Below are positions 36,679-45,857 of a stretch of 64,000 nucleotides of DNA, piece by piece (the stretch's first letter is position 1; each line of letters opens with the position of its first letter). The translations under genes and the position numbers were made by a program. The stretch covers positions 52,007-116,006 of the forward strand of contig NZ_JAAUOE010000016.1 of assembly GCF_017114915.1 (NCBI RefSeq), written 5' to 3'. Origin of the DNA: Pseudomonas frederiksbergensis (GTDB taxonomy: Bacteria; Pseudomonadota; Gammaproteobacteria; Pseudomonadales; Pseudomonadaceae). The notes below the pieces were generated by a model. It saw only the letters and a list, made by a program, of their open reading frames with translations. It made no database searches and was not told where the DNA came from.

Positions 36679-39600
36679 TCAGAGGTTTTCGAAGTGCGGG
36701 AGCGCGGTCGATCTTTTGCCGATATCGGCATAAGGCAGTTCGGCGTTATCCGCGTGAGTCAGGAACCGGTGCTCCGGCAACTTCAAATGAGCTTTCTCGA
36801 ATTCGCCGAAAACAGGCTTGGCCTTGGAATAGTGGAAATGGGCGTACCACAGCACCTTGGGGGGTGTTTGTGACAGGTTCCGGATCTCATATTCCTGCAT
36901 ATAGTCGGTCCGACCGTCTCGGCGTTTGCCAAGGGTTTTGATCGGGCTGGTTCTGCGGATATCCACGGCATTCTGGTCGAGTAGATCCTCGAGCATTGCA
37001 TCCGTAGGCTTTTGGGTTGCCAACGACTGCCGAGTTCGCATTTGCCGTCCAGTGCCTCTGAGTTCTGCGGCCTTCTCGCGCAGTTGCCGAATGAGCGTGT
37101 TCTGCGCGTCCATCGCTTCGATGCGCAGGGCGCGGCGGGTCAGTTCATCGGCCTGGCTGACCATCATGTGTTCCAGATCAATCGGGAGCATGTCTTGCTC
37201 GGCGTAGGATTTTACTTTGCCGAGATAGGCCGGTTGGTCAGCCAGTTGTTTGTGCGCATCGGCCACTAACGCAGCAAGGCTCATTTGAGGCGGTGTCGCT
37301 GCCGTGTCCCGCGGATTCAACAGACGGAATTTACCGTTGCTGGCTTGCTCCCAGACTTCCTCGTGTCCACCCTTGCCGGTCATGACGTATTGGCGCTTTT
37401 GCGTTGTCGCTTCCCAGCGCTCGACCCCGATCAGCAATTGGTCGTCGTCCGTGGTGAACACTTTTTTGGTGACCCCCCCGGCAGGCCTGACCTGGGCAGG
37501 CGACTGTTCGTTGATGCCCTTGCGAGCCCGTTCGGCCATTCTCTCGAGTCCAGTCGTCAATGGCTCGACCGCATCCATATGAAAGTGCTGTGGGTAGCTG
37601 GTGGTCCAGACCCTCAACTCACGACGCCATTGCGTGTAAGTATCGATGCAGTCCTGGAGGATTTGGTTGCGTTGAGCCCTGGTGGCACTGACTTCCGGCA
37701 GACTGTATTGGATGAACAGTGACCGGTCGACCCGGCTTCTGATAGTGCCCACCTGGCCCTGGAGATAGAACCAGGACAAATCGTTGCGGGTTTCATAGCG
37801 TGTCACTATTTCCAGCAAGTGCCCCGTTCTTAAGTAAAGGAGATTGGCCTCGCTGAGCTTTGCGTTCAGCTTGGCGACTTCCGGGGTCAGTTGGGCTTTG
37901 TATGAGCTGTTGGCGATGCGCTGGTACCAGTCATTGAGTTCGCGCATGAGGGCGTCGATCGCGTCGAGTTCTTTGATCAGCTCCAGCCGCACCGTTCTGA
38001 TGTCCTTCAGCACCCGCAGTCGCTCGGAAAACGCTGTTGCAGGGATCGCGTCCAGCGCTACCGTCAGCGCATCGATACGATCCATCAGCGGATTGGCCCG
38101 ATGATTGGCAAGGAACACCCGCTGTTTGTACCTGTCCGTCAGCAATGCGGCGTTTTTGTTTTGGTAGTCCAGAAGCTTGCTTTTTTTGTTGCCGTGGGTC
38201 AGTGGATGCAGATCTGTCAGCGTCTGGTAATGCCGGCGTGCCAACGCGATATCGGCAATGCATGACAAATCGGCCGCCAATATCAGCGCCGTCCCCCGCT
38301 GATCGGCCGGTTTGTTGTTGTAAGTGGTCAATATCGCGTTGGTGCGCTCCAGCTGTGCATCCATTTGCAAGGCGATGTCGTCGGCGGCTTCGGTCAATGC
38401 GTGATGACGACGAAAAGCATGGTCGACCCACCAGCGCGGCAGTCGTTGGCGCAAGGCCTGTGGCCATAGCGGATCGAGTGTATCGGCCAGATGCCCGAGC
38501 AGATTGCCGCCGCCCAGGCCAGCACCTTCGAAGGTCGTGCCATAAACACCGAAGTAAGTGTCCCAATGACCTGTTTCATCCAGGGCGATCGGCTGTTTGT
38601 AGGTTTTTCGGGCATTACCGTACAAGCGCCAGCTGCGTGAATCCTTGCTGAGTTCCACTTGAAAGATACGTCCCTGGCGCACGATGAAGTCGCCATCGGC
38701 ATGTCGGTAGACATTACGGTAGATGCCATGGGAGCCGGGCTGCAGCCCGGACAGCGAAATCGGTTGTTCGTAGTCGTAACCGGCGAAGCGTGCGGCCACA
38801 TGTCGAGCCTGACGCAAGGAGGGTCTCTGCAAGGCTGCGGCACGGGTGGTCAACCCGCGCAGTTGCCGAGTGCGCGTCAGTGCGCGGGCAGCGGATGGTG
38901 CAGAGCCTGCCGCTCCCCCCGGAATCAAGTCGATGGCCGCGTCGATCAAACACAGCAATACCGTTTTGAGCTCCGCGACTCCGTCGCCTACGTCGCCGCG
39001 CAAGAAGGCCGCTGCCGCCTGATTCGCCGCCGTCCAGGCATCGTAGAGGGCAATGGCGGTCCCGACGAAGGGCATCATCCCCAGGGCCATTTTGATGTAG
39101 TTGAACGCACGCGGACCCTCCAGCGCATACCGTTCCAGGTACAGCGCAGAATTGGAGCGTGAGGTGTCACGGTGGGCGGCAATCAAGCGCCCCATATGAG
39201 CATCAAGCAGGTGGGCGGCCAACGACGTGGTGGCCGGCCAGGGCGTGCCGACTTCGATCAGGGCATCGAAATTTTTGAGCACGGCCTTATTGATGCGGCT
39301 TTCATGGGCCCGCACATCACCGTGTAGAGCCCGGCTTGAGAGATAGCGGATCATCGAGTCCTGCTGGCACAAATTGAACAGCGCCTTGCGCGCCGCTTCC
39401 AGGTTGTCGTATCGGCGCAGGAACCGGCCATCGGGGCTGTCGGGCAGATAGAGCAGGGTACCCCCACTGACCTGTTCTTCGATGAAGGTCACCCCAGACA
39501 AGGTGGACGGACCTTCGCCGGGTGTGTCCTTGCCTCCCGCGTTCAGGCGGGCCGGCAGAATGACGATGCGCTTGCCGTTGACGCGCCATGCGGCAGGGGC

Positions 39601-42234
39601 GCTGGCATCGATAGCGATGTTGAGGGTCTGCTGTTCATCGTCGCTGATCTGTTTTTGCAGCCGCGCGCATTCACCCTGCAACTTGAGCATCAGGCGCCAG
39701 GGCTCGACCAGGCATTCACGGCGATGCTCTCTCACGAACACCGGTTCGGTGGCCGCCCCCTTGAAGGTGTCGAGAATCAGTTGTTCATAGGCTTTGGGCA
39801 GATCCAGTTGCGGCAGGATTTTGCGCAGGTAGGTCAGGGTGATGCCGTTCAGCAGACGAATGCGTTCCTTGTCATCGGCGGCAGCGACTTGCAGCCGCAT
39901 GAAGACCAACCGTTGGGACAGGGAATCCTGTTGCACCGACTGAACGTTGTCGATATTGAGCTGGGCCAGGTCTTCGAGTGAGAGGGTGCTGCGCTTGGCA
40001 CCGGGCACCATGACCGTGGTTGGCACCGGCGCGGAGGGCCCCGAGGAATACTGCGTTCCCCATGTGACAGCGTCGGGTAGACTCAGCTGCACGTCGAAAT
40101 GGCCCTTGATCGAGAAGTCCTTGCGCAGGCGTGCGTGCAAGTGTTTACGGGTGAAGTCGTTACGGGGTTCCAGGGCCACCGTCATCAGCTCGTGACTGCG
40201 TTGCATCGCCGGGATGTAAGCCTCGATCAGGCGCTTGAGGCCGGTACGTTCAGCGTCGGTCAGTTGGCTCAGCCAGTCCGGCAGATGGGAGGCGAGGGTG
40301 CCGCTGCGGTCTTGCTCCAGCAGATAGGCGAAGGCCAGGCTCCTGGCCGCGTGCACGGGGACCTGCAAAGTGGCGAGGGCGCGTTTGCGCAACGCTTGCA
40401 GTTGCTCGGCACGCTGCGTGGCATCGGCCGGTTCGGTGTGACGTTGGCGGATGGCGCTGGCCTGGTCTTCGAAATCGCTGGTCAGTTGGTCCAAACCATA
40501 CCGGAGCGCATCGCCGGTGATTTTTGTCAGATGCACCGTCAACCCGGCGGCCTGATCGATCTTGAACATCTGGCGCTCAAGCTCGCGTCGGTTGGCGAAC
40601 CGTTGCAGCCCGCCGCCGCTGCCAGGCCAATAAAGCAACAGACTGTGCGGCGCGTCGGCATTGGCGAGCGCATCCGCATGGGTGACGACCAATACGCCGT
40701 TGAGTTCCTGGGTGTTGACCGTGGTTTTGTCGCCCTTCTTTTCGGTCATCGACAGGGTCAGGCTGGCGGCCACTGCGTCTGGGCCAGGGGTATCGGGCGT
40801 GTCCAGCAGGGCCTTGAGCAGGCGACACTCCTCGTCACTCAGTTGTTTGAGGGCCATTTGCAAGGCCGCCTCGGCGTGCAGTCCTGCTTTGTGGGCGCCA
40901 TGCAGGGTGGTGAACTCGCGCTGGAACGTCACGAGATCCAGCGTGCGCGACCGACTCAGCAAGGCAGAGGCGGCCTCGTCGGCGGCTTGTTCGGCGGCTT
41001 CCAATGCGTTGAGCGAGTCCTTGAACGGTTGCAGGCCGGTGCCATCACCCACTTCTTTAATCAGTGATTCAAGCGCATCGCGCTGTTGCTTCACCGCAGC
41101 CTGGCGCAAGGGCCAGGGGATGTCGGCATACAGGCTGCCGAACAGTGGCTGTTCATCTTGGGCATCGGCGGTTTCCAGCCTGGGCGGTGCGGCGAGCACG
41201 CTGACGTTGCCGGGTTGTCGATCGAGCCGGTCGACCTGAACGAGAGATTGCGCACCGTGCTCCGCCAAACCGGGTTTGCCCAGAGATCCATTGCGCAAGG
41301 CGTTGATTTGAGCCTGTTGATGCGTCCCCACCAGATCGCTGGCGCCCACGACCATGGGATCGGCTTGCGCGGTGTACTCAAAGCGCAGGTTTTCGCCGGG
41401 CAGGCCGTTCGGGACGAGGGCTTGTCGCGACAGCCAGGCCTCCATGTCGCTGCGTTGCTTGAATAGCTGGATCGCGACGGGTTGGCTGGGCAGATACAGC
41501 CATTGGCTGGCGTCATCTGTCGTGGTGATGACCCACGCTCCGATCAGTTTCACTCTGCAATGGTTGCTCAACACCAGGGCCAGTTTCTCGGTGCGGATGG
41601 GGTGCTTGTCCAGCGTTCCGGCGGCCGGGTCGATAATCACCTGCAGTGGTTTGAGCTGGTCTGCTGTCAGGGCTCTTTGAGAGATCGCCACTTGGGCGGC
41701 CGCCTCGAAGTGATCGCGGTAAAGCTCGATGGCGCGTTGTTGGCGCGACACCGCAGTGCCGGGGGCGCGCGCGTCCCAAAACGTTCGCCAGCGCTCGCTG
41801 TGCGAGCGTTCCGGGTCGAGCGTCTTGAGTCGTTCGAGCATGTGCAGCGGTGTCAGGGTTGACAGGGCGTGATCCTGCTTCAGACCGATGACTCGACAGC
41901 GCTGATCCAGCGTCGTTTCCAGTGTCGGATGCTGCATGACGAAGGCGCAGGCATCGGTAAAGCTGACGAAATGCTCCGGATGCTGATCCGTGGCGGTGAA
42001 AAGCAAACCGGCCTGTTGTCCGTCCAGATCCAGTTTTTGTTCAAGCAGTTGATCAAAGGTGTCGCGCAATCGCGGGCAGTCGCCAACAAGTTCGCACAAG
42101 CCCTGGTTGCTGGCACGCCAGCGAGCCGAGGCCTGGAGAAACAGGCTTTCATCGGCGGCATCCGGCAGGGAGGATACGGTCGGTATTACGACCGGCGCAG
42201 GGATGGGAAGAGCGGGGAGGAGTCTATCGGTCAT
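36679..42234 (-). CDS. Giant dermonecrotic-toxin-like protein (DUF6543-type)
   Basis: An 1851-residue protein that resembles, by recall, the pseudomonad dermonecrotic toxin domain family. No signal peptide is present. Most of the chain is helical. Two hydrophobic stretches at about 1058-1103 (YIKMALGMMPFVGTAIALYDAW, then VLLCLIDAAIDLIPGG) could insert in a membrane. A beta-rich module follows near 1160-1230 (GIYRNVYRHADGDFIVRQGR...WRLYGNARKTYKQPIALDE). The C-terminal region ends in a distinctive HFHY...EFEKAHLKLPEHRF...DIGKRS block. It lacks the LRR and NEL parts of the related gene at 7721-12772, so the killing activity, if any, would differ. I recognise no catalytic motif. It lies downstream of, and probably in an operon with, a small jelly-roll-like protein. 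Confidence 0.6.
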   Translation of the reverse strand: MTDRLLPALPIPAPVVIPTVSSLPDAADESLFLQASARWRASNQGLCELVGDCPRLRDTFDQLLEQKLDLDGQQAGLLFTATDQHPEHFVSFTDACAFVMQHPTLETTLDQRCRVIGLKQDHALSTLTPLHMLERLKTLDPERSHSERWRTFWDARAPGTAVSRQQRAIELYRDHFEAAAQVAISQRALTADQLKPLQVIIDPAAGTLDKHPIRTEKLALVLSNHCRVKLIGAWVITTTDDASQWLYLPSQPVAIQLFKQRSDMEAWLSRQALVPNGLPGENLRFEYTAQADPMVVGASDLVGTHQQAQINALRNGSLGKPGLAEHGAQSLVQVDRLDRQPGNVSVLAAPPRLETADAQDEQPLFGSLYADIPWPLRQAAVKQQRDALESLIKEVGDGTGLQPFKDSLNALEAAEQAADEAASALLSRSRTLDLVTFQREFTTLHGAHKAGLHAEAALQMALKQLSDEECRLLKALLDTPDTPGPDAVAASLTLSMTEKKGDKTTVNTQELNGVLVVTHADALANADAPHSLLLYWPGSGGGLQRFANRRELERQMFKIDQAAGLTVHLTKITGDALRYGLDQLTSDFEDQASAIRQRHTEPADATQRAEQLQALRKRALATLQVPVHAARSLAFAYLLEQDRSGTLASHLPDWLSQLTDAERTGLKRLIEAYIPAMQRSHELMTVALEPRNDFTRKHLHARLRKDFSIKGHFDVQLSLPDAVTWGTQYSSGPSAPVPTTVMVPGAKRSTLSLEDLAQLNIDNVQSVQQDSLSQRLVFMRLQVAAADDKERIRLLNGITLTYLRKILPQLDLPKAYEQLILDTFKGAATEPVFVREHRRECLVEPWRLMLKLQGECARLQKQISDDEQQTLNIAIDASAPAAWRVNGKRIVILPARLNAGGKDTPGEGPSTLSGVTFIEEQVSGGTLLYLPDSPDGRFLRRYDNLEAARKALFNLCQQDSMIRYLSSRALHGDVRAHESRINKAVLKNFDALIEVGTPWPATTSLAAHLLDAHMGRLIAAHRDTSRSNSALYLERYALEGPRAFNYIKMALGMMPFVGTAIALYDAWTAANQAAAAFLRGDVGDGVAELKTVLLCLIDAAIDLIPGGAAGSAPSAARALTRTRQLRGLTTRAAALQRPSLRQARHVAARFAGYDYEQPISLSGLQPGSHGIYRNVYRHADGDFIVRQGRIFQVELSKDSRSWRLYGNARKTYKQPIALDETGHWDTYFGVYGTTFEGAGLGGGNLLGHLADTLDPLWPQALRQRLPRWWVDHAFRRHHALTEAADDIALQMDAQLERTNAILTTYNNKPADQRGTALILAADLSCIADIALARRHYQTLTDLHPLTHGNKKSKLLDYQNKNAALLTDRYKQRVFLANHRANPLMDRIDALTVALDAIPATAFSERLRVLKDIRTVRLELIKELDAIDALMRELNDWYQRIANSSYKAQLTPEVAKLNAKLSEANLLYLRTGHLLEIVTRYETRNDLSWFYLQGQVGTIRSRVDRSLFIQYSLPEVSATRAQRNQILQDCIDTYTQWRRELRVWTTSYPQHFHMDAVEPLTTGLERMAERARKGINEQSPAQVRPAGGVTKKVFTTDDDQLLIGVERWEATTQKRQYVMTGKGGHEEVWEQASNGKFRLLNPRDTAATPPQMSLAALVADAHKQLADQPAYLGKVKSYAEQDMLPIDLEHMMVSQADELTRRALRIEAMDAQNTLIRQLREKAAELRGTGRQMRTRQSLATQKPTDAMLEDLLDQNAVDIRRTSPIKTLGKRRDGRTDYMQEYEIRNLSQTPPKVLWYAHFHYSKAKPVFGEFEKAHLKLPEHRFLTHADNAELPYADIGKRSTALPHFENL

Positions 42235-42348
42235 AGAATCTGGCTCGGTGAGGGAGTGGTGGATCCACTCCTTGAACGAGCCATTGAAGGAAATTTGCCG
42301 GAGGCGATGGCGTTACATAGTTATAGCGTCGCGCAATGACGGTGGCGT

Positions 42349-42810
42349 TCAAACAAAGTTCACCTCGTCCAGATACACCGGCCCTTTGTTCGCAAAAGGA
42401 TCGGACGGTATCGAAAAGCGTATTTCGACCTCCTCCACTCCAGGTAACAATTCGCCGCTGTAAGTGATCGTATTTGAGGAGGGGGTGATCCCTGCCGTGC
42501 TGAAGTCATGTTGAACCGGTACACCGCTGGCATCGAATCCCGTGACAATAAACAGCACGAAAGCGTGGGTCAGCGGGTCGGGTGGTCCTTGGTGTTCGAT
42601 GGATTGCGGGGCGATGGCAGTGAAACTCAAGGTGAATGTTCCGGGCTTGGCTTTGATTCGGGTAAACAATAATTGGCCGGTGCTCCTGCCACCCACCAGT
42701 CGCGCTTTGTAACTGCCATTGAAGAAAACTACGGTGGCCGGTGTGTTGAAAGCTTGCACCGTCCAACCAGTGAAATCGCCGGTTTCAAAATTACCGTTGG
42801 GTATGGGCAT
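42349..42810 (-). CDS. Small jelly-roll/carbohydrate-binding-module-like protein
   Basis: A 153-residue, mostly beta protein with no signal peptide and no cysteine. It begins [17 protein letters not shown], the start typical of family 4/9 carbohydrate-binding-like jelly rolls, and ends [12 protein letters not shown], the matching last strand with its metal-binding-like D. A single domain fills the chain. AAGGA stands 9 bases upstream of ATG 42810. It lies 114 bp upstream of the giant toxin-like gene on the same strand, so it may be a binding, delivery or protective partner. This is inference from position alone. I cannot name a specific ligand. Confidence 0.65.
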
Positions 42811-42870
42811 TCAGGTGTCCTTGTGCTCGAGGTGAGCGTGTAATCAAATCCCTTGATGGATGCCTTGCCT

Positions 42871-42888
42871 ACTGTCAGATCTGACAGT
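42871..42888. promoter_or_regulatory. 18-bp perfect palindrome between divergent genes
   Basis: ACTGTCAGATCTGACAGT is perfectly symmetric and lies 60 bp upstream of the jelly-roll gene and 145 bp upstream of the hydrolase gene. There is no T tract, so it is more likely an operator than a terminator. I do not recognise the regulator. Confidence 0.5.
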
Positions 42889-43033
42889 AACGATAGACGG
42901 TCGACTATTCGGCAGGCCTGTCGCAATGACCATTCGGCAATCTTCATCAAACTGTCACGTAACTGTGGCAGCGCGCTTGAACAAACTTCATCAGACTCGC
43001 GCTCTACTGGAGTTCTGCGTTTCGGTGTTTTTC

Positions 43034-44053
43034 ATGCGTGTACTTTTTCTGTTGGCCGCGTTGTTGTTTGGCCTGCCGTCGTTGGCGGCGTCTCGTTGCG
43101 ATGTCAATGTTCCGACCGAACACGTCGATCTGGCGCAGGTGAGCCTGGCGTACCAGAGCATTGGCCGTCCCTCGGATCCGGCATTGTTGCTGGTGATGGG
43201 CCTGGGCGGGCAGTTGATTCATTGGCCCGATGAGGTGGTGGTCGCGCTGTGTCAGCAAGGCTTTCGGGTGATCCGCTATGACAATCGCGATGTCGGTCTG
43301 TCAACGTGGCGGCAAGCGCCGGCCGAGGCCAACCTGACTTTTGAGGTGCTGCGCTACAAACTGGGTTTGTCGGTGGCGGCGCCCTACAGCCTGACCGACA
43401 TGGCCGACGATGCGCTTGGGCTGATGGATGCCTTGCACGTCGAGCAATTTCACGTGCTGGGCGCCAGCATGGGCGGGATGATCGCCCAGCATCTGGCGGC
43501 CATGGCGCCGCAGCGTGTCGAGAGCCTGACGTTGTTGATGACCAGTTCGGGGGCCGAAGGTTTGCCGGCGCCGAGTGCGGCGCTGGTGCAGTTACTGTCG
43601 CGACGCGGCGCGCCGAATCGCGCAGTGGCGCTGGAGCAACAGGCCGATTTGCTGGCGGCACTGGGCAGCCCGGTGGTCAGCGATGACCGGCAGGCGCTGC
43701 TGCAACAGGCGGCGCAATCCTATGACCGTGCGTTCAACCCCGAGGGCGTGAAGCGCCAGATCATGGCGATCCTCGCCGAACCCAGCCGCGTGGCGCTGCT
43801 CAACCAGTTGCGAGTGCCGACGCTGGTGGTTCACGGCACCGCCGATCCATTGTTGCCGGTGATGCACGGCGTGCACCTGGCGGCGCATATCCGTGGCAGT
43901 CAATTGAAGCTGATTCCGGGGTTGGCCCATCGTTTTCAGGAGGCGTTCAAGGCGCCGTTGCTGGCGGCGGTGTTGCCGTACTTGCGCGATCATCGTGAAG
44001 ACACCTCGCATTGGGCGCAGATCGATCCGGTGGCTGAACACAATCTGCTGTAA
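43034..44053 (+). CDS. Exported alpha/beta hydrolase
   Basis: A 339-residue protein with a signal peptide ([19 protein letters not shown]) and an alpha/beta hydrolase fold. It has the oxyanion-type strand [29 protein letters not shown], the nucleophile elbow GASMGG, a likely acid Asp in [10 protein letters not shown] and a His in PGLAHRFQ. It is closest in style to the epoxide hydrolase/lipase-like group with the YDNRDVG motif. It acts in the periplasm or outside the cell; the substrate is unknown. ATG 43034 gives the signal peptide, while longer in-frame starts add unlikely sequence. No strong ribosome binding site is seen. It is divergent from the jelly-roll gene and ends next to an inverted-repeat element. 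Confidence 0.82.
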   Translation: MRVLFLLAALLFGLPSLAASRCDVNVPTEHVDLAQVSLAYQSIGRPSDPALLLVMGLGGQLIHWPDEVVVALCQQGFRVIRYDNRDVGLSTWRQAPAEANLTFEVLRYKLGLSVAAPYSLTDMADDALGLMDALHVEQFHVLGASMGGMIAQHLAAMAPQRVESLTLLMTSSGAEGLPAPSAALVQLLSRRGAPNRAVALEQQADLLAALGSPVVSDDRQALLQQAAQSYDRAFNPEGVKRQIMAILAEPSRVALLNQLRVPTLVVHGTADPLLPVMHGVHLAAHIRGSQLKLIPGLAHRFQEAFKAPLLAAVLPYLRDHREDTSHWAQIDPVAEHNLL

Positions 44054-44070
44054 CACCTCGATCCAGTGTC

Positions 44071-44172
44071 GATCGTTCCCACGCTCTGCGTGGGAACGCC
44101 TCTAGGGACGCTCCGCGTCCAGTGACGCGGAGCGTCACGGGCTGCATTCCCACGCAGAGCGTGGGAACGATC
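44071..44172. repeat. Intergenic inverted-repeat element, copy 3
   Basis: The outer arms GATCGTTCCCACGCTCTGCG and complement flank inner arms GGACGCTCCGCGTCC and GACGCGGAGCGTC. It is the shortest of the three copies. It separates the converging hydrolase and glpM genes. Confidence 0.8.
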
Positions 44173-44190
44173 GGTTACAGAAGATCGCGG

Positions 44191-44529
44191 TTAGCCGTGC
44201 AGGCGAACCCAAACACTGACCAGCACGGTCGCTGCCATCAACCACGCCACCGCCGCCACGGCCAGAGAAGCCTCCAGCCGCATCCGGTCGACCATCACAT
44301 ACAAGGTCGCCAGGTAAACGAAGTACGGAATGATCGACCACATGCCAAACACGATGGTGGTCTTCAGATCGTCCAGCGAACGCCCCTTGCCGACGATGTA
44401 GTGAGCGATCAGCGCAAAGGTCGGAAACAGCGGCACCAGGCCTGCGATGTAATAGTTTTTGGTCTTGGCCAGCATGGCGAGAATCACCACCACCGCCGCG
44501 CCCAGGGTGGCTTTGAAAATCAGGTCCAT
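44191..44529 (-). CDS. glpM: GlpM-family inner membrane protein
   Basis: A 112-residue protein with four predicted membrane helices and little else (LIFKATLGAAVVVILAML; YYIAGLVPLFPTFALIAHYIV; VFGMWSIIPYFVYLATLYVM; LAVAAVAWLMAATVLVSVWV). It matches the GlpM family, named in P. aeruginosa for its place by the glp genes and for a link to alginate. Its molecular role is not established. The start ATG shares one base with the aauR stop (TGATG), so it is translated as the third gene after aauS-aauR. In this window the glp genes begin 7 kb away. Confidence 0.85.
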   Translation of the reverse strand: MDLIFKATLGAAVVVILAMLAKTKNYYIAGLVPLFPTFALIAHYIVGKGRSLDDLKTTIVFGMWSIIPYFVYLATLYVMVDRMRLEASLAVAAVAWLMAATVLVSVWVRLHG

Positions 44530-45857
44530 CAGTGGCTCAGCCCGTACTTCTTCACTTTGTCGAACAGCGTGGTCTTGGCCATCCCCAGTTCCTGGCTGGC
44601 CAGGGTCAGGTTGCCGCCGCTGCGTTGCAAGGCGTCGCTGAGCAGGTTGCGTTCGAAGGCTTCCACCGCTTCGGCGAAGGCCAGGCCCTGGTTGCTGCCG
44701 CTAGGGCCGGATTTTTTGAACGCCGGCAAGCCGAGGGCGAAGCGTTCGGCGACGTTGCGCAATTCGCGCACGTTGCCCGGCCAGTCGTGGCTCATCAGGG
44801 TCGACAAGGTCTGGTTGTCCAGTTCCGGCGCGGTGCGGTCGAAGCGCAGGGATGACTGCTGCAAAAAATGCTCGAACAATTGCAGGATGTCTTCGCGGCG
44901 TTCGCGCAGTGGCGGTAGTTCCAGAGTGACCACGTTCAGGCGGTAATACAGGTCGCTGCGAAACTCGCCGGCCTTGCTCGACTCATCCAGATCGGACTTG
45001 GTTGCGGCGATCACCCGGCAATCCACCGCGACGCTCTGGTTCGAACCGAGGCGTTCGAGGGTGCGTTCCTGCAATACCCGCAGCAGTTTGATCTGCAACG
45101 GCAGCGGCATGCTTTCCACTTCGTCGAGGAATAGCGTGCCGCCATCGGCGTGTTCGATCTTGCCGATCCGCCGCTTGCCGGCACCGGTGAAGGCGTTGGC
45201 TTCGTGGCCGAAGATTTCGCTTTCGAACAGGTTCTCCGGCAGGCCACCGCAGTTCAGCGCGACGAACTGTTTGCTGTGCCGGCGGCTGAAGTCGTGCAGG
45301 CAGCGGGCAACCAGTTCCTTGCCGGTGCCGGTTTCGCCTTCGATCAATACGTTGGCCGAGGTGTCGGCGACGTTGGCGATCAGTTCCCGCAGGTTCTGCA
45401 TGGCCGGCGAGCGACCGATGATCCGGCCTTCGAGGGAATCGCGCTCGAACAGTTGTCGACGCAGCGACGAGACTTCCCGCGCCAGGCTGCGTTGTTCCAG
45501 CGCGCGGCGGGCGACGTCCACCAGACGTTCGGGGGAGAAGGGTTTCTCCATGAAATCGTAGGCGCCTTTCTGCATCGCGCCGACGGCCATGGAGATGTCG
45601 CCGTGGCCGGTAATCAGCACCACCGGCAGGCTGCGATCGCGGGCCTTGAGCCGGGTCAGCAGTTCCAGGCCATCGATGCCCGGCAGGCGGATGTCACTGA
45701 TGACGATGCCGGCGAAGTTGTCGCCGACCCGCTCCAGCGCTTCTTCGGCGCTGCCCACGCCGATGCAGGGAATGTCTTCCAGGGTCAGCGCCTGTTGGCA
45801 ACCGAGCAGCACATGGGGGTCGTCTTCGACGATCAGCACACTAAGGTCGTTGTTCAT
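44529..45857 (-). CDS. aauR: Sigma-54-dependent response regulator AauR
   Basis: A 442-residue NtrC-family activator. It has a receiver (about 5-120; Asp in VISDIRLPG), an AAA+ domain (about 145-375; Walker A GETGTGKE, Walker B GGTLFLDE) and a C-terminal Fis-type helix-turn-helix (GGNLTLASQELGMAKTTLFDKV). The sigma-54 contact loop reads NAFTGA rather than GAFTGA. In pseudomonads the AauS/AauR pair activates uptake of glutamate and aspartate through aatJQMP, which lies directly upstream here with two matching AauR boxes and a -24/-12 promoter. The start overlaps the aauS stop (ATGA). The identification rests on this context and DctD-like similarity. Confidence 0.88.
   Translation of the reverse strand: MNNDLSVLIVEDDPHVLLGCQQALTLEDIPCIGVGSAEEALERVGDNFAGIVISDIRLPGIDGLELLTRLKARDRSLPVVLITGHGDISMAVGAMQKGAYDFMEKPFSPERLVDVARRALEQRSLAREVSSLRRQLFERDSLEGRIIGRSPAMQNLRELIANVADTSANVLIEGETGTGKELVARCLHDFSRRHSKQFVALNCGGLPENLFESEIFGHEANAFTGAGKRRIGKIEHADGGTLFLDEVESMPLPLQIKLLRVLQERTLERLGSNQSVAVDCRVIAATKSDLDESSKAGEFRSDLYYRLNVVTLELPPLRERREDILQLFEHFLQQSSLRFDRTAPELDNQTLSTLMSHDWPGNVRELRNVAERFALGLPAFKKSGPSGSNQGLAFAEAVEAFERNLLSDALQRSGGNLTLASQELGMAKTTLFDKVKKYGLSH

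Noticed and set aside
34344..36731. Long open frame on the minus strand opposite metE (795 codons)
   Set aside because: It is the exact antisense of an unmistakable metE, has low-complexity His/Gln/Val-rich sequence and no family features. Such frames are common in high-GC DNA.
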